Below are positions 32,705 to 45,100 of a stretch of 64,000 bases of DNA, piece after piece; the stretch's first letter is position 1; each line of letters starts with the position of its first letter. Both the position numbers and the translations under genes were made by a program. The stretch is from Tricholoma matsutake (Eukaryota; Basidiomycota; Agaricomycetes; Agaricales; Tricholomataceae): positions 5,704,001 through 5,768,000 of the forward strand of contig AP026538.1 of the NCBI GenBank assembly GCA_026075535.2. The letters are read 5' to 3'. Under the pieces are notes generated by a model. It saw only the letters and a list, made by a program, of their open reading frames with translations. It was not told the DNA's origin and did not search any database.

Positions 32705-32936
32705 GTTTCTCTAACTTACACAAAAGAAACATGAAAAATGTTTCCAGAATGGATCTGAAAGAAACATTGTAGGATACACTTTTTTGTTTCTTGCAGATAC
32801 AGCTTGGATACATGTAAAATATTTCTTTAGTATTTCTTCTAAATACATCTTGAGAATATCCAAAGGATATACAAATCAGAAGTCTTAAAACATGTTTCTG
32901 AGGCTGTGTTTCCGTGGGAAACCCAGGTCAGTGTCC

Positions 32937-34351
32937 TATGCCATTGGGATGGGCTTCAATTCATCATTTGCTTACACACATTATTTACATGCATTACTTA
33001 CAGGCAATTTTAAATAAATTATATCATATGTACAATATTTGACTGGTCACTTGTATACCATGGGTCACTTGTACATTTGCCTTTTTCTTACTCATATTGG
33101 CTCTGGGAATACATATTTTTGCTTCCTGAGGTCCAACAAGTATCTATGCACTTTGCAGAAGCAGCTGGTAGTGAATATCTAGGTTTGCCATTTTAGGGTG
33201 GTTGATTGATCCAGTTTAGTGCATGATCATAAAAATAGAAACCCAGTTCTTGGTGATGACAAGGACTATTTGAATGGAAAGAAAACTTCCCAACCCAATC
33301 TATGAGAGCCTGTTAACATATTTAGCAGCAAAACTTCACTAACAAATGATGGAATCATGTCTATGAGTCAGATTACACAAAATGATGAGGATAAGGGTGG
33401 CATATGTCACATATGTCACAGGTACACATTTCATGCTTTATATTCTGTAGTACTTGATTACCTGACTATGGAGACTATATTTTGATACTATTAGGCATAG
33501 AAATACTGGTTTTAATTTTTAGAGCTCAGAATTATATACTATAGCCATTCTACAGGCTATTCTGGCAAAAGCATACAAGTGAGCCATTTTGGTCAATTCA
33601 GGTACCATCAGAGTGTGATGACCATGCATCCAGACTGGATACCAGGTTGCATACACAACATATTTCGATGCCTACCTATCATATGTAACTCAGACCCTGA
33701 CAATATGTCTCTCACAGGAAGCCAAACATTGATTTAGTGTACACATGACTGATCAAATACTGTATGGGCAGTTTTATTTATGCATCCTAAGGTAGATGAA
33801 ACACATACTCAACCAATGTCAGGTGATGTGACATGACTGTGACTGGCAGGATAGCAGAATGTGATTATATAGCTTCTATGTAATATACACTATGTACTGT
33901 GGATTATAAGACCGTGACTATGTTCTAAGGACCAAATTATAAGGAGTTTACTAATTAGTTCATCTTTGCTTTTGTAAGATCATTCATGAGAGTGTCAGGA
34001 AGCACTCAATGACCTTTGTATTTTTTTGCTGCCCATGCAGCTTGTTTCCCATGTAATATGCATCCATAAACTGATGCACTCTCATTGCATATTGAGTGGT
34101 GTCAATTGCCGGCCCAACTTCCTAAGTTGAGAATATGAGGGCGCTTGCACTTGGTCTGGCCAGCCATTAATTCATTTTTGATGTGACACAACATGTTTAC
34201 TACCCATATCACATGCCTTTGATAATATTATACCAGAAGAGCAAAGATTGCAAGATGCCAATTGCTCACAACACATTATCAAAAATCAGTCCATGCCAAT
34301 AATTCTAAATTCCTAAAACAAATCTTTTGGCAGGAACACATTTCTACGTAG
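32937..34351. other. AT-rich region, no gene seen
   Basis: About 1.4 kb with very few CpGs, no frame of 60 codons or more and no clear terminal repeats. It is probably very old repeat DNA that continues the target sequence of the second CACTA element. Confidence 0.6.
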
Positions 34352-34361
34352 ATATCTAGTT

Positions 34362-34684
34362 AGGGAACTGCACGGGTTTTACCCGCGGGTTTCCCACGCT
34401 TTTATTTCCTAATTTATTCAATGAGTTTTGCATGGAAAATCATGAAAAAAAGATTTTCTGGAACCTTTTTGTTGGCTCTTTGTGATCTAACACATAAAAG
34501 AATATTTGGGTGACATCTGTCATGTGACAAGGTCGAAAATAAATTATTTTGTGCCTTGTATCACAAGCATCCATTGAATAGCTTTCAGAAAATCATTTTG
34601 TCATGAGTTTTCATGCAAAACTCATTGAATAAATTAGGAAATAAAAGTGTGGGAAACCCATGGGTAAAACCTGTGCAGTTCCCT
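34362..34684. mobile_element. Mutator-like MITE
   Basis: A 323-bp element with long inverted ends: AGGGAACTGCACGGGTTTTA at the left, and the same with CG-to-CA changes at the right on the complement. The inverted arms extend about 80 bp (to TTTATTCAATGAGTTTTGCA). It is flanked by a perfect 10-bp duplication ATATCTAGTT (34352-34361 and 34685-34694). A 9-11-bp duplication is typical of the Mutator superfamily. It has no coding capacity and lies 30 bp from the KDZ element's duplication. Confidence 0.8.
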
Positions 34685-34724
34685 ATATCTAGTTCCTGGG
34701 GCATCTTGATTTTCATGGTTTTTG

Positions 34725-35396
34725 CACCTGGCTTTCCCACAAACCCAGCCTAATAATAGTGGGTGATCCAGCCCCAGATGCACTATAACTATACTCACTT
34801 CTGTCAAAACCCAACACCAGTGTTAGCTTGTTCCCCAGCTTACCTTTAAACTTGTAGTATTCTACTCCTTCATTGTCAGCTGCTGCCTGCAGGCTTCCAT
34901 AGTGTACCTGGTGCTTCCGCCTCTTGTCCAAACAACATCAACATGTGCCCACACAGCTTCTCACGCTCTCTCATGCTCTCTTGTCATTGTTGGCAATGTT
35001 GGTCATGCAGCCCTTCCCTCAGCAGCTACCCGTGGGCTCCCATAGTATGCTGCCTCAACGCCTCCTTGTCCAAACAACATCGACATGCACCCACATGGCT
35101 TCTCACGCTCTCTCACACACTCTTGTCATCATCAGCAGCATTGGCCATGCAGCCCTTCCTCAGCAGCTACCCGCATGCTCCCATAGTATGCTGCCTCGAC
35201 GCCTCCTTGTTCAAACAACACAAACACACTTCTATGCTACTTCTCACGCTCTCCAACCCTATCTCATTGTTGTCGCTCATCGTCAAACTTTGTGGTCGCT
35301 ATCCTTCCCTGCAGCTTTCAGATGCTTTCTCCCTTCCTGTGCATCTTCATACCCCTTCTATTCCCACACTGTGCACTCACTGTTGACATCTCAGCC
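34725..35396 (+). repeat. Left terminal inverted repeat of the KDZ element
   Basis: 672 bp, complementary to 50710-51380 up to CACTGTTGACATCTCAGCC. It contains internal direct repeats of about 120 bp (CCTCCTTGTCCAAACAACAT, then CTTCTCACGCTCTC and CAGCAGCTACCCG) as subterminal repeats. Confidence 0.9.
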
Positions 35397-35775
35397 ATGC
35401 AACACTTCACCCTTTGTGCATTGTCGTTCACAATACTGTGGCCAATGTCAAGTCATCCTCTCTATCCCTGATGCCTCTTACCCTGCTCAATATCTGCTGC
35501 CCATTCACCACCTTCTTGTCATATCACTGTCTCCTCATCCCATATTTTCTTCTCCATTTGATGGTGTTGCCACAGATGCCATGTCATCATGCAGCCATTG
35601 TCGAGCATGTCCCAAAGTTACATATTGTTAACCCATAGCATAAATATATTGTTCATACTATTCATAGCTACATAACTTCATAAATGAACTGGCATAGAGT
35701 GGACTGTAATGAACAAAATCATGAAAGAAGTGGTACCAAGTGCTGTGGCACATTACGCAACAACATTGAGGCCAG
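35397..35775. other. KDZ subterminal region, no gene
   Basis: Between the left inverted repeat and the 3' end of the second KDZ gene. Plus-strand frames here are not conserved. It may hold the polyadenylation region of the leftward gene. Confidence 0.5.
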
Positions 35776-36139
35776 CTAAGCAGATGATGGTGAAAGTGGG
35801 GCATTTATAGGCTCGGAAGGGGGTTGGGCAGCAGGTGCTTCAGAGCCAGGGTCAGGTACACAGGTGGCTGCCAGCTCCAAGTTGTCAGTTGTGTTCAACG
35901 CTGTACCATTTCCCTCTTTGTCGACCACCTCTCTTGTAGACCTTTGAAGTTGCTTTATTCTATGAGCCATATCAGATGCCGCCTCACCCTCTTCATTACT
36001 CTCCTCAGCATCAGACCTCCTGGATATTCGGCGCTTCTTCATTCTAGTGGCCACATTGGATGCTGCATTCTCATCATCACTTCCATCAGTATCAGATACC
36101 TCCTGTGCAGATGTCTGGTGCTTCTTCTTTGTCCTAGTA

Positions 36140-36565
36140 TATAAGGGCAACCTAAGCCTCTAGCAAAGGGAAATCCAAAGTTAAAATTATACTACATAAT
36201 ACAGGCATTGGGGACACACCTAGCAAAGGGAAATCCGAAGAGAAAACTCTAAGGATCCCCTTGCTGATGCCCAGTATATGTGAAGACGACAAAAATCAAA
36301 TATAACCTAAAAATAGAAAAAGGCGGAGATAGGCAGATCAAGGCCGCTGAATGACATCATACCAAGGGGTATGTGTTGGAAGGGGTACTCCGCCTCTAAA
36401 TATAAAAGTGTCAACATGTACAAACATGATAGCAAGGGAAAATTAGTAATAAAATCCGGAAAAATCATAGAAAATGAAGAATAGAAGGAAATGAGGTGAG
36501 GAAAAATATAGGACGAACATAAAAAATAGAAAAAACACACAGGGCACCCCCCTAGTCCCCTTACA
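36140..36565 (-). repeat. 3' LTR of gypsy element 3
   Basis: 426 bp; 18 bp longer than its partner because of an extra GGCAACCTAAGCCTCTAG-type block next to the outer end. Otherwise nearly identical, differing mainly at CG/TG sites. Confidence 0.92.
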
Positions 36566-36600
36566 TCACCCCCTCTCTAAGATGCATTGCCCCGATGCAT

Positions 36601-39600
36601 TCAAAATTGCATACGACCAAAGTCCGTGACTTGAATGCGACACGGTGCAGCAGTGTGCCGTCGGTGGAATTCCTTGATTAACCGAGGGGCATTCACGTCA
36701 GACTCTTCGACCTATGAGTTCTCCTCATACCCATAACCCTTCCAATGTACCAAATACTGGAGTTTTCCACGACGTAAACGGCTGTCCAAGATCGACTCGA
36801 CTTCGTATTGGGGTTCTCCCTTGATCACTGTAGGTGGTGGTGGTGGGTGTGAATGGCGTCCTGGGAACGGATCTGGGGGAGCTGGAAGCAGTTTGACAAC
36901 ATGGAAGATGGTATGGAGTCTGGACATGGAGGCTGGGAGGCGTAGACGATAGGCATGTGTTCCAACGCACTTGACAATGGGGAAAGGTCCCAAGAAGCGA
37001 TGAGCGAGTTTCTTGGATGGACGTGTAGTGGAGATGTCACTGGAGTCAAGATAAACTCGATCACCAACCTTGTACTGAGGGGTCGGGAGTGGCATTGGTT
37101 GTAAAATCACGCCATGTGGTCCTTCGCCTTTGCCTCCTCCAAGCTATCTCTCATGCATTCTGTGAACTCATTCACCATCTTGATGTGTGAGGGAGGTTGG
37201 CGAGGTTCAAATCCCATGCGTGGATGTCGTCCAGTGTCTAAGAGGAAAGGGGTCTGTTGAGTGGAAGCATGGACATGGTTGTTGTATCCAAACTCGGCCA
37301 AAGGAAGGAGATTGTCCCAGTCGTCCTGGCATTCATTGACAAAGAGACGGATGTACTGCTCCAGTTCCTGGTTGACTCGCTCAGTCTGGCTGTCAGTTTG
37401 TGGGTGATAAGCGGTTGAAGCGAGGAGTTTGATCCCCAGGAGTCGGTACAGCTCACGAGTGAACTCTGCCATGAACTGAGGGCCATGATCCGAGAGGAAT
37501 GCACCAGGAAGTCCATGTAATTTCCACACGTGGTGGAGGTAGAGTCAAGCGGCACCTAGGGCACTGACAGTGGTGTGAGTGGGAATGAAGTGAGCACATT
37601 TTCCCACTGAGTCAACTGTGCACATCACCGCATCAAACCCATTTGACTCTGGTAATTCCACCACAAAGTCGATGCTAATGACATCCCAATGACTCTCTGG
37701 AACAGGAAGAGGGTGTAGCTCACCAAGAGGCTTGCGACAAGGAACCTTGGTGCATAAGCAAGGTCACAAGTGTGACAATACTGACCAATGAGCCGTGACA
37801 TTTGTGGCCACCAATAGTTCCGTGAGGTGAGCTCCAAGGTCTTCCAGCGTCCGGGGTGGCCAGCAATCTGTGAGTCATGGTGTTGGGATATGATGCGCCG
37901 GCGAAGGTCTGGGTCATTGGGAACATAGATGTGATCCCTGAAATACAACAAGTCCTCCTTTTCAGCCCACTCTGCTGCACGTAAGGAAAGGGTTGATCCC
38001 TTCCTCAGTTCTTTAACAGCTCGGGCAACAACATCCTCATGTAAACCACTACGGTTTGTGCGACGAATGTCATGTAGGATGTCCCGCTCCTCACCCTGGG
38101 GTGCGATGCCTTCCAGTGCCCGAATGGTGAACAGGTCTGGCTGCAACAACACAATGTTTTGGTTGTCACCGCTGCCATCTCCATGGTCTGCATGTCGGGA
38201 TAGGGCATCGGTCGTCCCCATGCTGCGACCTGGACAGTGGTGCAAGGAGAAGTCAAATCTAGATAGATACAGGGACCAACGAGCTTGACAACGGTTCAAT
38301 TTCTTGGCCGTCATGAAGTACTCGAGATTCTTGTGATCCATCCAAATTTCCACCTTGTGTTGGGCACCCTCGAGGAAGTGTTGCCACTCCTCAAGTGCAC
38401 GCATTATCGCCAACATCTCCTTGTCATGGATCTCGTAGTTTTGCTCTACAGCACTAAGGCTTTTGGAGTAGAATGCAACAGGATGCCACTTCTGGTCCTC
38501 CGGAGACTGCTGAGACAACACGGCGCCTATCGCAAAGTCAGAACTGTTGGCTTCTACATGAAAAGGACATGAATCATCAGCAAAGGTAAGGATGGGAGCG
38601 GAAGTGACCATCTCCTTAAGCTTTTTGAACACCTCCTGTTGTGCATTATCCCACCTCCATGCCTCCTTTCCTGTCAAGTCGAACAGTGGTCATGCATGAT
38701 GTGAGAAATCCTTGATAAAACACCGATAGAAATTGATGAAGCCCAGGAAAGACTGCACCTCCTTTTTGTTCATGGGCATTGGCCAAGCTGTGACCCCGTT
38801 CACCTTGACAGGATCCATCTCCACTTGACCCTCTGAGATAATCAGGCCGAGGTACTCGATCTTGGTCTTCTCGAACTTGCATTTGTCCTGACGAAGGTAG
38901 AGTTTGTACCGTCGAAGTCGCTCTAGGATGAGGCATGTGATGCGACGGTGCTCTTCAACTGTGCAAGTGAAGATGAGGATGTCATCGAGATAGATGCAGA
39001 CAACGCCTTTGAGGATGAGGTCGTGGAAGATGTCGTTCATCATGGTCTGAAAGGTGGCAGGGCTATTAGTAAGGCCAAAGAACATGACAAGCGGTTCAAA
39101 AAGACCACAGTTGGTACGAAAGGCTGCCTTCCACTCATCTCCCTCCTTTATCCTCACATTATTGTAGCCCCAACGGATGTCAAGCTTGGTGAAGTATCGG
39201 GCTCCATGGAGTTGGTTTATGAGTTCGGAGATGAGGGGTAGTGGGTAGCAATTTTTGACTGTGATGTTGTTGAGCCTTCTGTAGTCTTGAACTGGTCGAA
39301 GTGAGCCATCCTTCTTCTTGACAAAGAAAAAGGGAGAGGCCATGGGTGACTTCAATGGTCGAATACGTCCAGAGGCCAGGTGCTCATCGATGAACTGGTC
39401 AAGCTGCCGTTGTTCTTCTGGAGAGAGAGGATAGACCTTGCAGGATGAAGGGGTTGCACCAGGGGTGAGTTCGATCATGTGATCCCATGGCTTGCACACA
39501 GGAAGAGAGTCGAACGACTCCTTGGAGAACGTGTCTTCAAACTCATGGAGATGAGGGAGTAAGGAGTTAGTAGAGGATTTAGCAGCGTTGTTTTTGTGGA

Positions 39601-40462
39601 AGGCCTTGGCGAGGCGTTGGGATATGTTCGATGTGGCACACACCTCGTGCGATGAGTGAATCACAGTGTAGAAGATCCAATCACCCTCCTCCACTTCCTC
39701 TGGGTCCTCATCATCATCATCCGAGTCTGGCATCAGATCAGGAACCCCTTCCAACTCCACTTCAGGTATAGGCAGGGGTCCGGCACGACACTTCTGAGTA
39801 CGTCGTATTGCCGCCTTCTGTCCACGACATTCTTGCCTGGCTTCTGTGAAACACATCTGACAGTGGGATGGACATCGGCTCATGGTAACCTCCCTGGTAC
39901 ACCAGTCGACCTCTGGGTTATGGTCTCGAAGCCATGGATATCACAAAATCACCTTTTGCTTTCCTAATTGAGTGACAGCAAAAAGGGCACGCTCACTATG
40001 ATCTTTGTAATGGAGAACCAGGTCTGCAACCTCTCGGATGGCACCAGCTTCATTTGGGGATCCATCCACATTATATACAGGTATCAGACGTGAGAGTGAG
40101 CGAGTATTTAGGCAATGTTGTTGTACCAGATGGGAATCAATGAAGAGACCAGTTGCACCAGAGTCCAGGAGTGCAGAGACACCGAGTATCTGTCCAGTGT
40201 CAGTCGTCTGTAGTTCAATGGCTAGATTCAAGGAATGTGCAGAGGGAGTGGATGCCACAATATACTTGCGTGGTAGTTTATGCTCCCATGATTTAATTTT
40301 GGGACATGGAGTAGAAGGAGAGATGGGGAGAGCAGGTACATCTTTAGCCAACTTCGAAGGGTCAGAGAGGGGAGCAGTTACAGAAAAGGATTCATTCTCC
40401 AGGGATTCAACTGACAAGACTTCAAAGCGGTTATGGACAGGCAGTGAGGGCGTATGATTCAC
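36601..40462 (-). pseudogene. pol of gypsy element 3 (PR-RT-RH-IN-chromodomain)
   Basis: Protease LLDSGATGLFIDSH (about 40160); [42 protein letters not shown] and an intact YLDD (about 38990); RNase H EANSSDFAIGAVLS and MDHKNLEYF; integrase HPGRWKTLELTSRNYWWPQM, LSDHGPQFMAEF and AYHPQTDSQTERVNQELEQY; chromodomain [20 protein letters not shown], followed by a TAG where Trp is expected. Two frameshifts lie in the integrase (near 37790 and 37110), plus TGAs at about 38690 and 39940. It begins at the gag stop in another frame, so translation probably relied on frameshifting or reinitiation. Confidence 0.9.
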
Positions 40463-41601
40463 TCGCTGTGAATAGGAAAATCCTGCTCCTCTACAACTTC
40501 CAACTTAATCTCCTCTGCAACTTTATCCTTTGCTTCCTCAACATCTACAAGTGCCAACAAATATTGCAGGAGTTCGTCTCGTCCCTCGGGGGTGAGCATG
40601 CAGATATCCTGATGATGGGGACATGCTCCAGCCCTGTGTCCAGGTTCCCCACAATGGTAGCAACAATCCAACTTACATGCATGGCTGTGGGCTGCATCAA
40701 CATCCATTGGTACTGGGACATTGGCGGCTGGTGTGGGAGTTTGATGAACAGGAATGGGGTTAGGGCGGGGGAGGCTTCGATTGAAGGTGTAGGGCGTGTG
40801 AGTGGTAGTTGGAGCACAGAATGCAGCATTAAACGCCGCATTTGTGAGTCGGTTCTCGTCACAGAGTGAAGCAGCTTCATACCAAGCAAAGATATCATCG
40901 TATGCTGGGCGCCCTTCCAACATCTGTGCAATCTGGTCCTGAATTTCTCGGTTGAGCCCCCATCGGAACTTCACCACCACTGGTAACCCACTCCCATATC
41001 CTGCCATGTCCACCAAATCCTTGAACCCATCGATATAGTCATCCACGGATCGACGTCCCTGGTGGTAAGCGGATGACTCAAGTCATGTCACTGCTTGGTG
41101 GCGTTCATTGAGGGGGCAGAAGTGGCATACGAACTCAGCTCGAAAGTCACCCCAAGTGGAGAAGGGTAGAGAACTGAGTTCTTTAGTTTGACGTAGGATA
41201 TGGTCCACATAGAGATAGGCGTGTTCAGATTTCATGTATGTGAAGGCCCAATAAATTTTTGCAGCCTCATCGACGAATTGATGGGACTGGAGACTGATGT
41301 ATAACTCACAGGAATTAAGGAATGCATGTCCCTGTGCATGTGCACCATTAAATTCAGCGGGGGGGGACGGTTTGATCTGGGCGCGTTCCTTAGTGGACGC
41401 ACTTGGCGAAACGTCGTTGTTGGGTGCACTTGGAGTCGTAAAGGGGGAATTATTGGTCGTAGGGTTAGCCTGGAGGGTCCTAACGAGATTTTCGATTGTA
41501 GATTTAAGCGAGTCGATTTGCGCACACATTCCGGAAACATCACTTTCAAGCACGTCGAAGCGTTCTGATGTGTCCATGTCGCTAGGGAGCGCGTTTGGCA
41601 A
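40459..41601 (-). pseudogene. gag of gypsy element 3
   Basis: Frame with one TGA (about 41083, CGA expected). N-terminal heptad-like region (SERFDVLESDVSGMCAQIDS), capsid (AEFNGAHAQGHAFLNSCELY; YWAFTYMKSEHAYLYVDHI; KFRWGLNREIQDQIAQMLEG) and CCHC knuckle CYHCGEPGHRAGAC. Typical chromovirus Gag layout. Confidence 0.88.
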
Positions 41602-41743
41602 AAATGGCGGCGTAGTAAAGGCGAGATTATCTGGAACAGTGTGTAGGGACTCTGTGGAGCTTTGGGAAGCATCGTCCAGTCCGTACCTGCCTATCTTGGG
41701 CAGTGTGTTCGCGATTTTCGGGCCTTAGGGGAGAGTTTTCTAC

Positions 41744-42151
41744 TATAAGCAAAGGGAAATCCAAAGTTAAAATTATACTACATAATACAGGCATTGGGGA
41801 CACACCTAGCAAAGGGAGATCTGAAGAGAAAACTCTAAGGATCCCCTTGCTGATGCCCAGTATATGTGAAGATGACAAAAATCAAATATGACCTAAAAAT
41901 AGAAAAAGGCGGAGATACGCAGATCAAGGCCGCCGAATGACATCATACCAAGGGGTATGTGTCGGAAGGGGTACTCTGCCTCTAAATATAAAAGTGTCAA
42001 CATGTACAAACATGATAGCAAGGGAAAATTAGTAATAAAATCCGGAAAAATCATAGAAAATGAAGAATAGAAGGAAATGAGGTGAGGAAAAATATAGGAC
42101 AAACATAAAAAATAGGAAAAACACACAGGGCACCCCCCTAGTCCCCTTACA
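41744..42151 (-). repeat. 5' LTR of gypsy element 3
   Basis: 408 bp, minus strand TGTAAGGGG to CTTATA. It is followed (leftward) by GTAGAAAACTCTCCCCTAAG, the region where the primer-binding site should lie. Confidence 0.92.
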
Positions 42152-45100
42152 TAGTAGCCATATTAGATCGAGTGCACTTTGTACCAAAGTCAGAGCGGTG
42201 GCAGCAGGGACCATGTGTCTCTACTTCACCCCTCTCAATCTGTTCATCACGTTCATGATCTAGCTCCTTTAATTCAGCAGCAGTATGCTTCTTCCAATAG
42301 GTCTTTCCACATTGCCACTTTTGGAGGAGTGTTTCAAGGTTTGCTAGGGAATTTGAAGTTTCGCTAAGGTTGCAGAAAGGTATTGTTTTGGGCCAACCCT
42401 CAATCATTACTTAGTACCTCCTCACAATGTTTTGCCAGTAATGTTTCCACTCCATCCATGCATTTTCATCACCAGTAACCTCTCCTGTAGATAATCTAAG
42501 TATTAGATAGTGCAATCAAGAATTGCGTGGTTAATTTACTAAGGTTGTCAATAATAATATTCCGTATATCTGTGCACATGGATGAGATTCACTGTTTGTG
42601 ATTTTTGGCTGCTCCTTTACAATATATGTTAATCGACAATGAATCAAAATTATATGCATCATTGGCTTACCCTGAATACCTTGTACTGCAAATCCCTCCA
42701 TTTTCCCTAGAAAGTCTTGTGTATCTGTCTTCATTACTCCTTCAAGGAAGTGCTCAACACTGGGTGTTGCAAATGCAACACCTTTCATAGGCAGGTCAGT
42801 TGTCCCATGTGTAGTGAACAGCATAGTCTCAACACCTGTATGTGATCTTAAATTATTAAGCTATACACAGAGCATTAGGCACTGGTGCATAATTGAAGAG
42901 AAAAAATAGAGATGACCTCATTCTCAATTGCTGCAAGGGTGTGAGTTGTGTTGTTGATATGCGACTTGGTTGAGACATGGAATGCCTTTGTCTGTGTTGC
43001 CTTGTGCTCTTCAAATTCATGGACCAATTCCTTATGGTCTTGCATTGATAGTTCATTGTATTCTTCTTGAGCGCCGTGGACCAATCCTTTCAATATTTCT
43101 TTCCCAGTAAGGGAAGCTATATCGGGATCTGGTATTCAAGAACTTAATACATCAATCAAATCCAAATTCTGCATACCACACACTGTTCTCTTTGTCTTGT
43201 GATTTTTTCCAGGTAAAAGTGTTCCAAGCATTGGTTTTTTGTTGAGTCTTGTGTGCCAACCTATGACCCATGTGAAGCTCAGATTGGACACATTGGAGGC
43301 TTTTGTGATGGGCAACAGCAAGGTCCTCCGTGAGCTTGTCAATGGTATCCAAAGTCTCACCCAGTGGATTTTTGTAATTTTGTGAAGCTTGCCGGCGGCG
43401 TGCAAGAAGGGCAGCTCAAGCATCTGCACTTAATTTTGGGCAGTTGACCTTGCACTTGACTCCAAGTGTTGTTCTGCTAGATTTTGTGGAGGTTTGATAG
43501 AAGCAAGTCCTCATCGCAGAATATTACAATGAGCAGAGTAAAGTGATACACCCCAATGTCAAAGTGAGATTAATGATATTAGCACAAAAACTATAGTAAA
43601 TGATGTTTACACTACCACGCAAAGGTACCACATCATTCTCAATCCAAAAAAAAAACATACTGCTCCAGCAAAATAAAATAGACCTAAAGAAGAGTCCTTA
43701 TATCACTGCTGACTATCAAAATTGCACAGGTATGCCAAGCTAGGATCCTCTGAAAATTAAGTAGGAAATGGAAATTAGAGGGTATGCACCACAAAATAAA
43801 TAAAGACCAAAGAAGGGACACAAATCTTGAGAGCACTGCATCTGGAATATCCAAATTGCTGCTGCAAGATAAATTAGATTTGTCACAGGAGTATCTGTAT
43901 ATGTGCCTAGGGTCAGTACACAGGTTATACCAAAAGTGCACAGTTTGCCAAATTTTTTATTTGAACCCAGGGCTATCAAGCTCATTAACAGATGTCAATT
44001 AGGTTCATAGCAGAATTGTGCACCTAAAATCAACAATGAATGGGTGGGCATGATCAGACTAACACCTAAGTTTAGATAACAGATCACCGGAAATCACGAG
44101 TAGCAAAATAAAGGGTCAGATGAAAAAAGGTATACACAAACATGAAAAAAGACTAAGAAAAAAAAATAAGGGACTTGTCTATACTTTGGAGCCAATAAAA
44201 TTCAGATAACATAGATGGCACTGGCTGTGAAAAAAGTGATCAAAATGAGAGAAATCCAGAACAATATTCCAAAGGACATCAAAACCTTATTCAAAATCAG
44301 CCAATTTGTGACCAAGTATGTCAAAAAAAAAATACTGACTTGAACCATTTGTGGGGAAGCATATTTCAGGTCAGCCAACATTGCTCATGATAAGCTGGAA
44401 GCTTGCTCATAGCTCAGGCCCCACTGAGGTGTCCTAAGGACTGACTCCCACTGGGTATTTCAAACCTGGCAAGTGAGGACATGCAATCGAGGGATGAGCT
44501 TACCATCTAGCTTGAACCAGTTGAGAACGGCATCAGTCTGAGCACCGATGCTAATAATAGTACCCTCAAAACCATCCATGGTGCTTTTATGAGGAGCTAT
44601 GGTGAAGAAAATTTTCTTTAGCATTGTTCGTCATTACAAATAAAAGGTTTACCATGGATTAAAAGTTCAGGGGGATCATTGTCTTCAGCAGCAACATTGA
44701 CAGCAGATTCCCAGAACCCTGGATCCAAATTGCTGGCTTCATACTTGGTGTCAGTCTCGACCCTTTTGATGGAAGATTTGGTGTCAGCGGTTTTGATGAC
44801 AGGCTTGGGGCCAGCAGACAGCTGAGGGAGAGCCAATGAACGAGACATAGCATTAATGGAAATGCCCTGTGCAAATGTTCCAGCTACACAGCACCAAGCC
44901 TGAATATGTGGTCTTTCAAAACTGGTGAAGGAAGATAGGATTTGCCATCAACTTTTAGCTGCTTTTCCGGTGCTAGCCAACATCATAAGTTCAAACAAAA
45001 TACTTGAGCTGTAAACACATACTAGGTGCAGCAGTGGCATTAAGCCCTTCAACAGTGCAAGTGAGGCATGGCCAGCTCAGCACCAAAAGCCTACAAAATG

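Larger units (their letters stand above)
25340..32933. mobile_element. CACTA-type palindromic MITE, copy 2 (split)
   Basis: Left part 25340-25768 and right part 32710-32933 (653 bp together) match copy 1. Ends are CACTGCTGGGACTGACCTGT and, on the complement, CACTGACCTGGGTTTCCC; the right end has lost about 7 bp. The 3-bp duplication is TCC (25337-25339 and 32934-32936). The empty site GCCTA-TCC-TATGCC matches the related unfilled sequence GCCTATTCTATGCC at about 24250, which confirms the boundaries. Gypsy element 2 is inserted in its right arm. Confidence 0.85.
36140..42151 (-). mobile_element. Ty3/gypsy chromovirus 3, complete but decayed
   Basis: A 6012-bp element in reverse orientation. 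LTRs are 41744-42151 (5') and 36140-36565 (3'), target duplication TAGTA (36135-36139 and 42152-42156). On the minus strand the LTR starts TGTAAGGGGACTAGG. The polypurine tract is AGAGAGGGGGTGA before the 3' LTR. gag and pol are broken by a few TGA stops, one TAG and frameshifts in integrase. Confidence 0.94.

Noticed and set aside
34361..34685. Tc1/mariner (TA) reading of the 34.4-kb MITE
   Set aside because: TA flanks the element on both sides, but a perfect 10-bp direct repeat immediately outside symmetrical AGGGAACTGCAC ends is a better fit to a Mutator-type duplication.
34924..35631. 235-codon plus-strand frame (MSKQHQHVPTQLLTLSHALL)
   Set aside because: It lies in the KDZ inverted repeat and its apparent repeats reflect the DNA subrepeats; the other arm gives a diverged frame.
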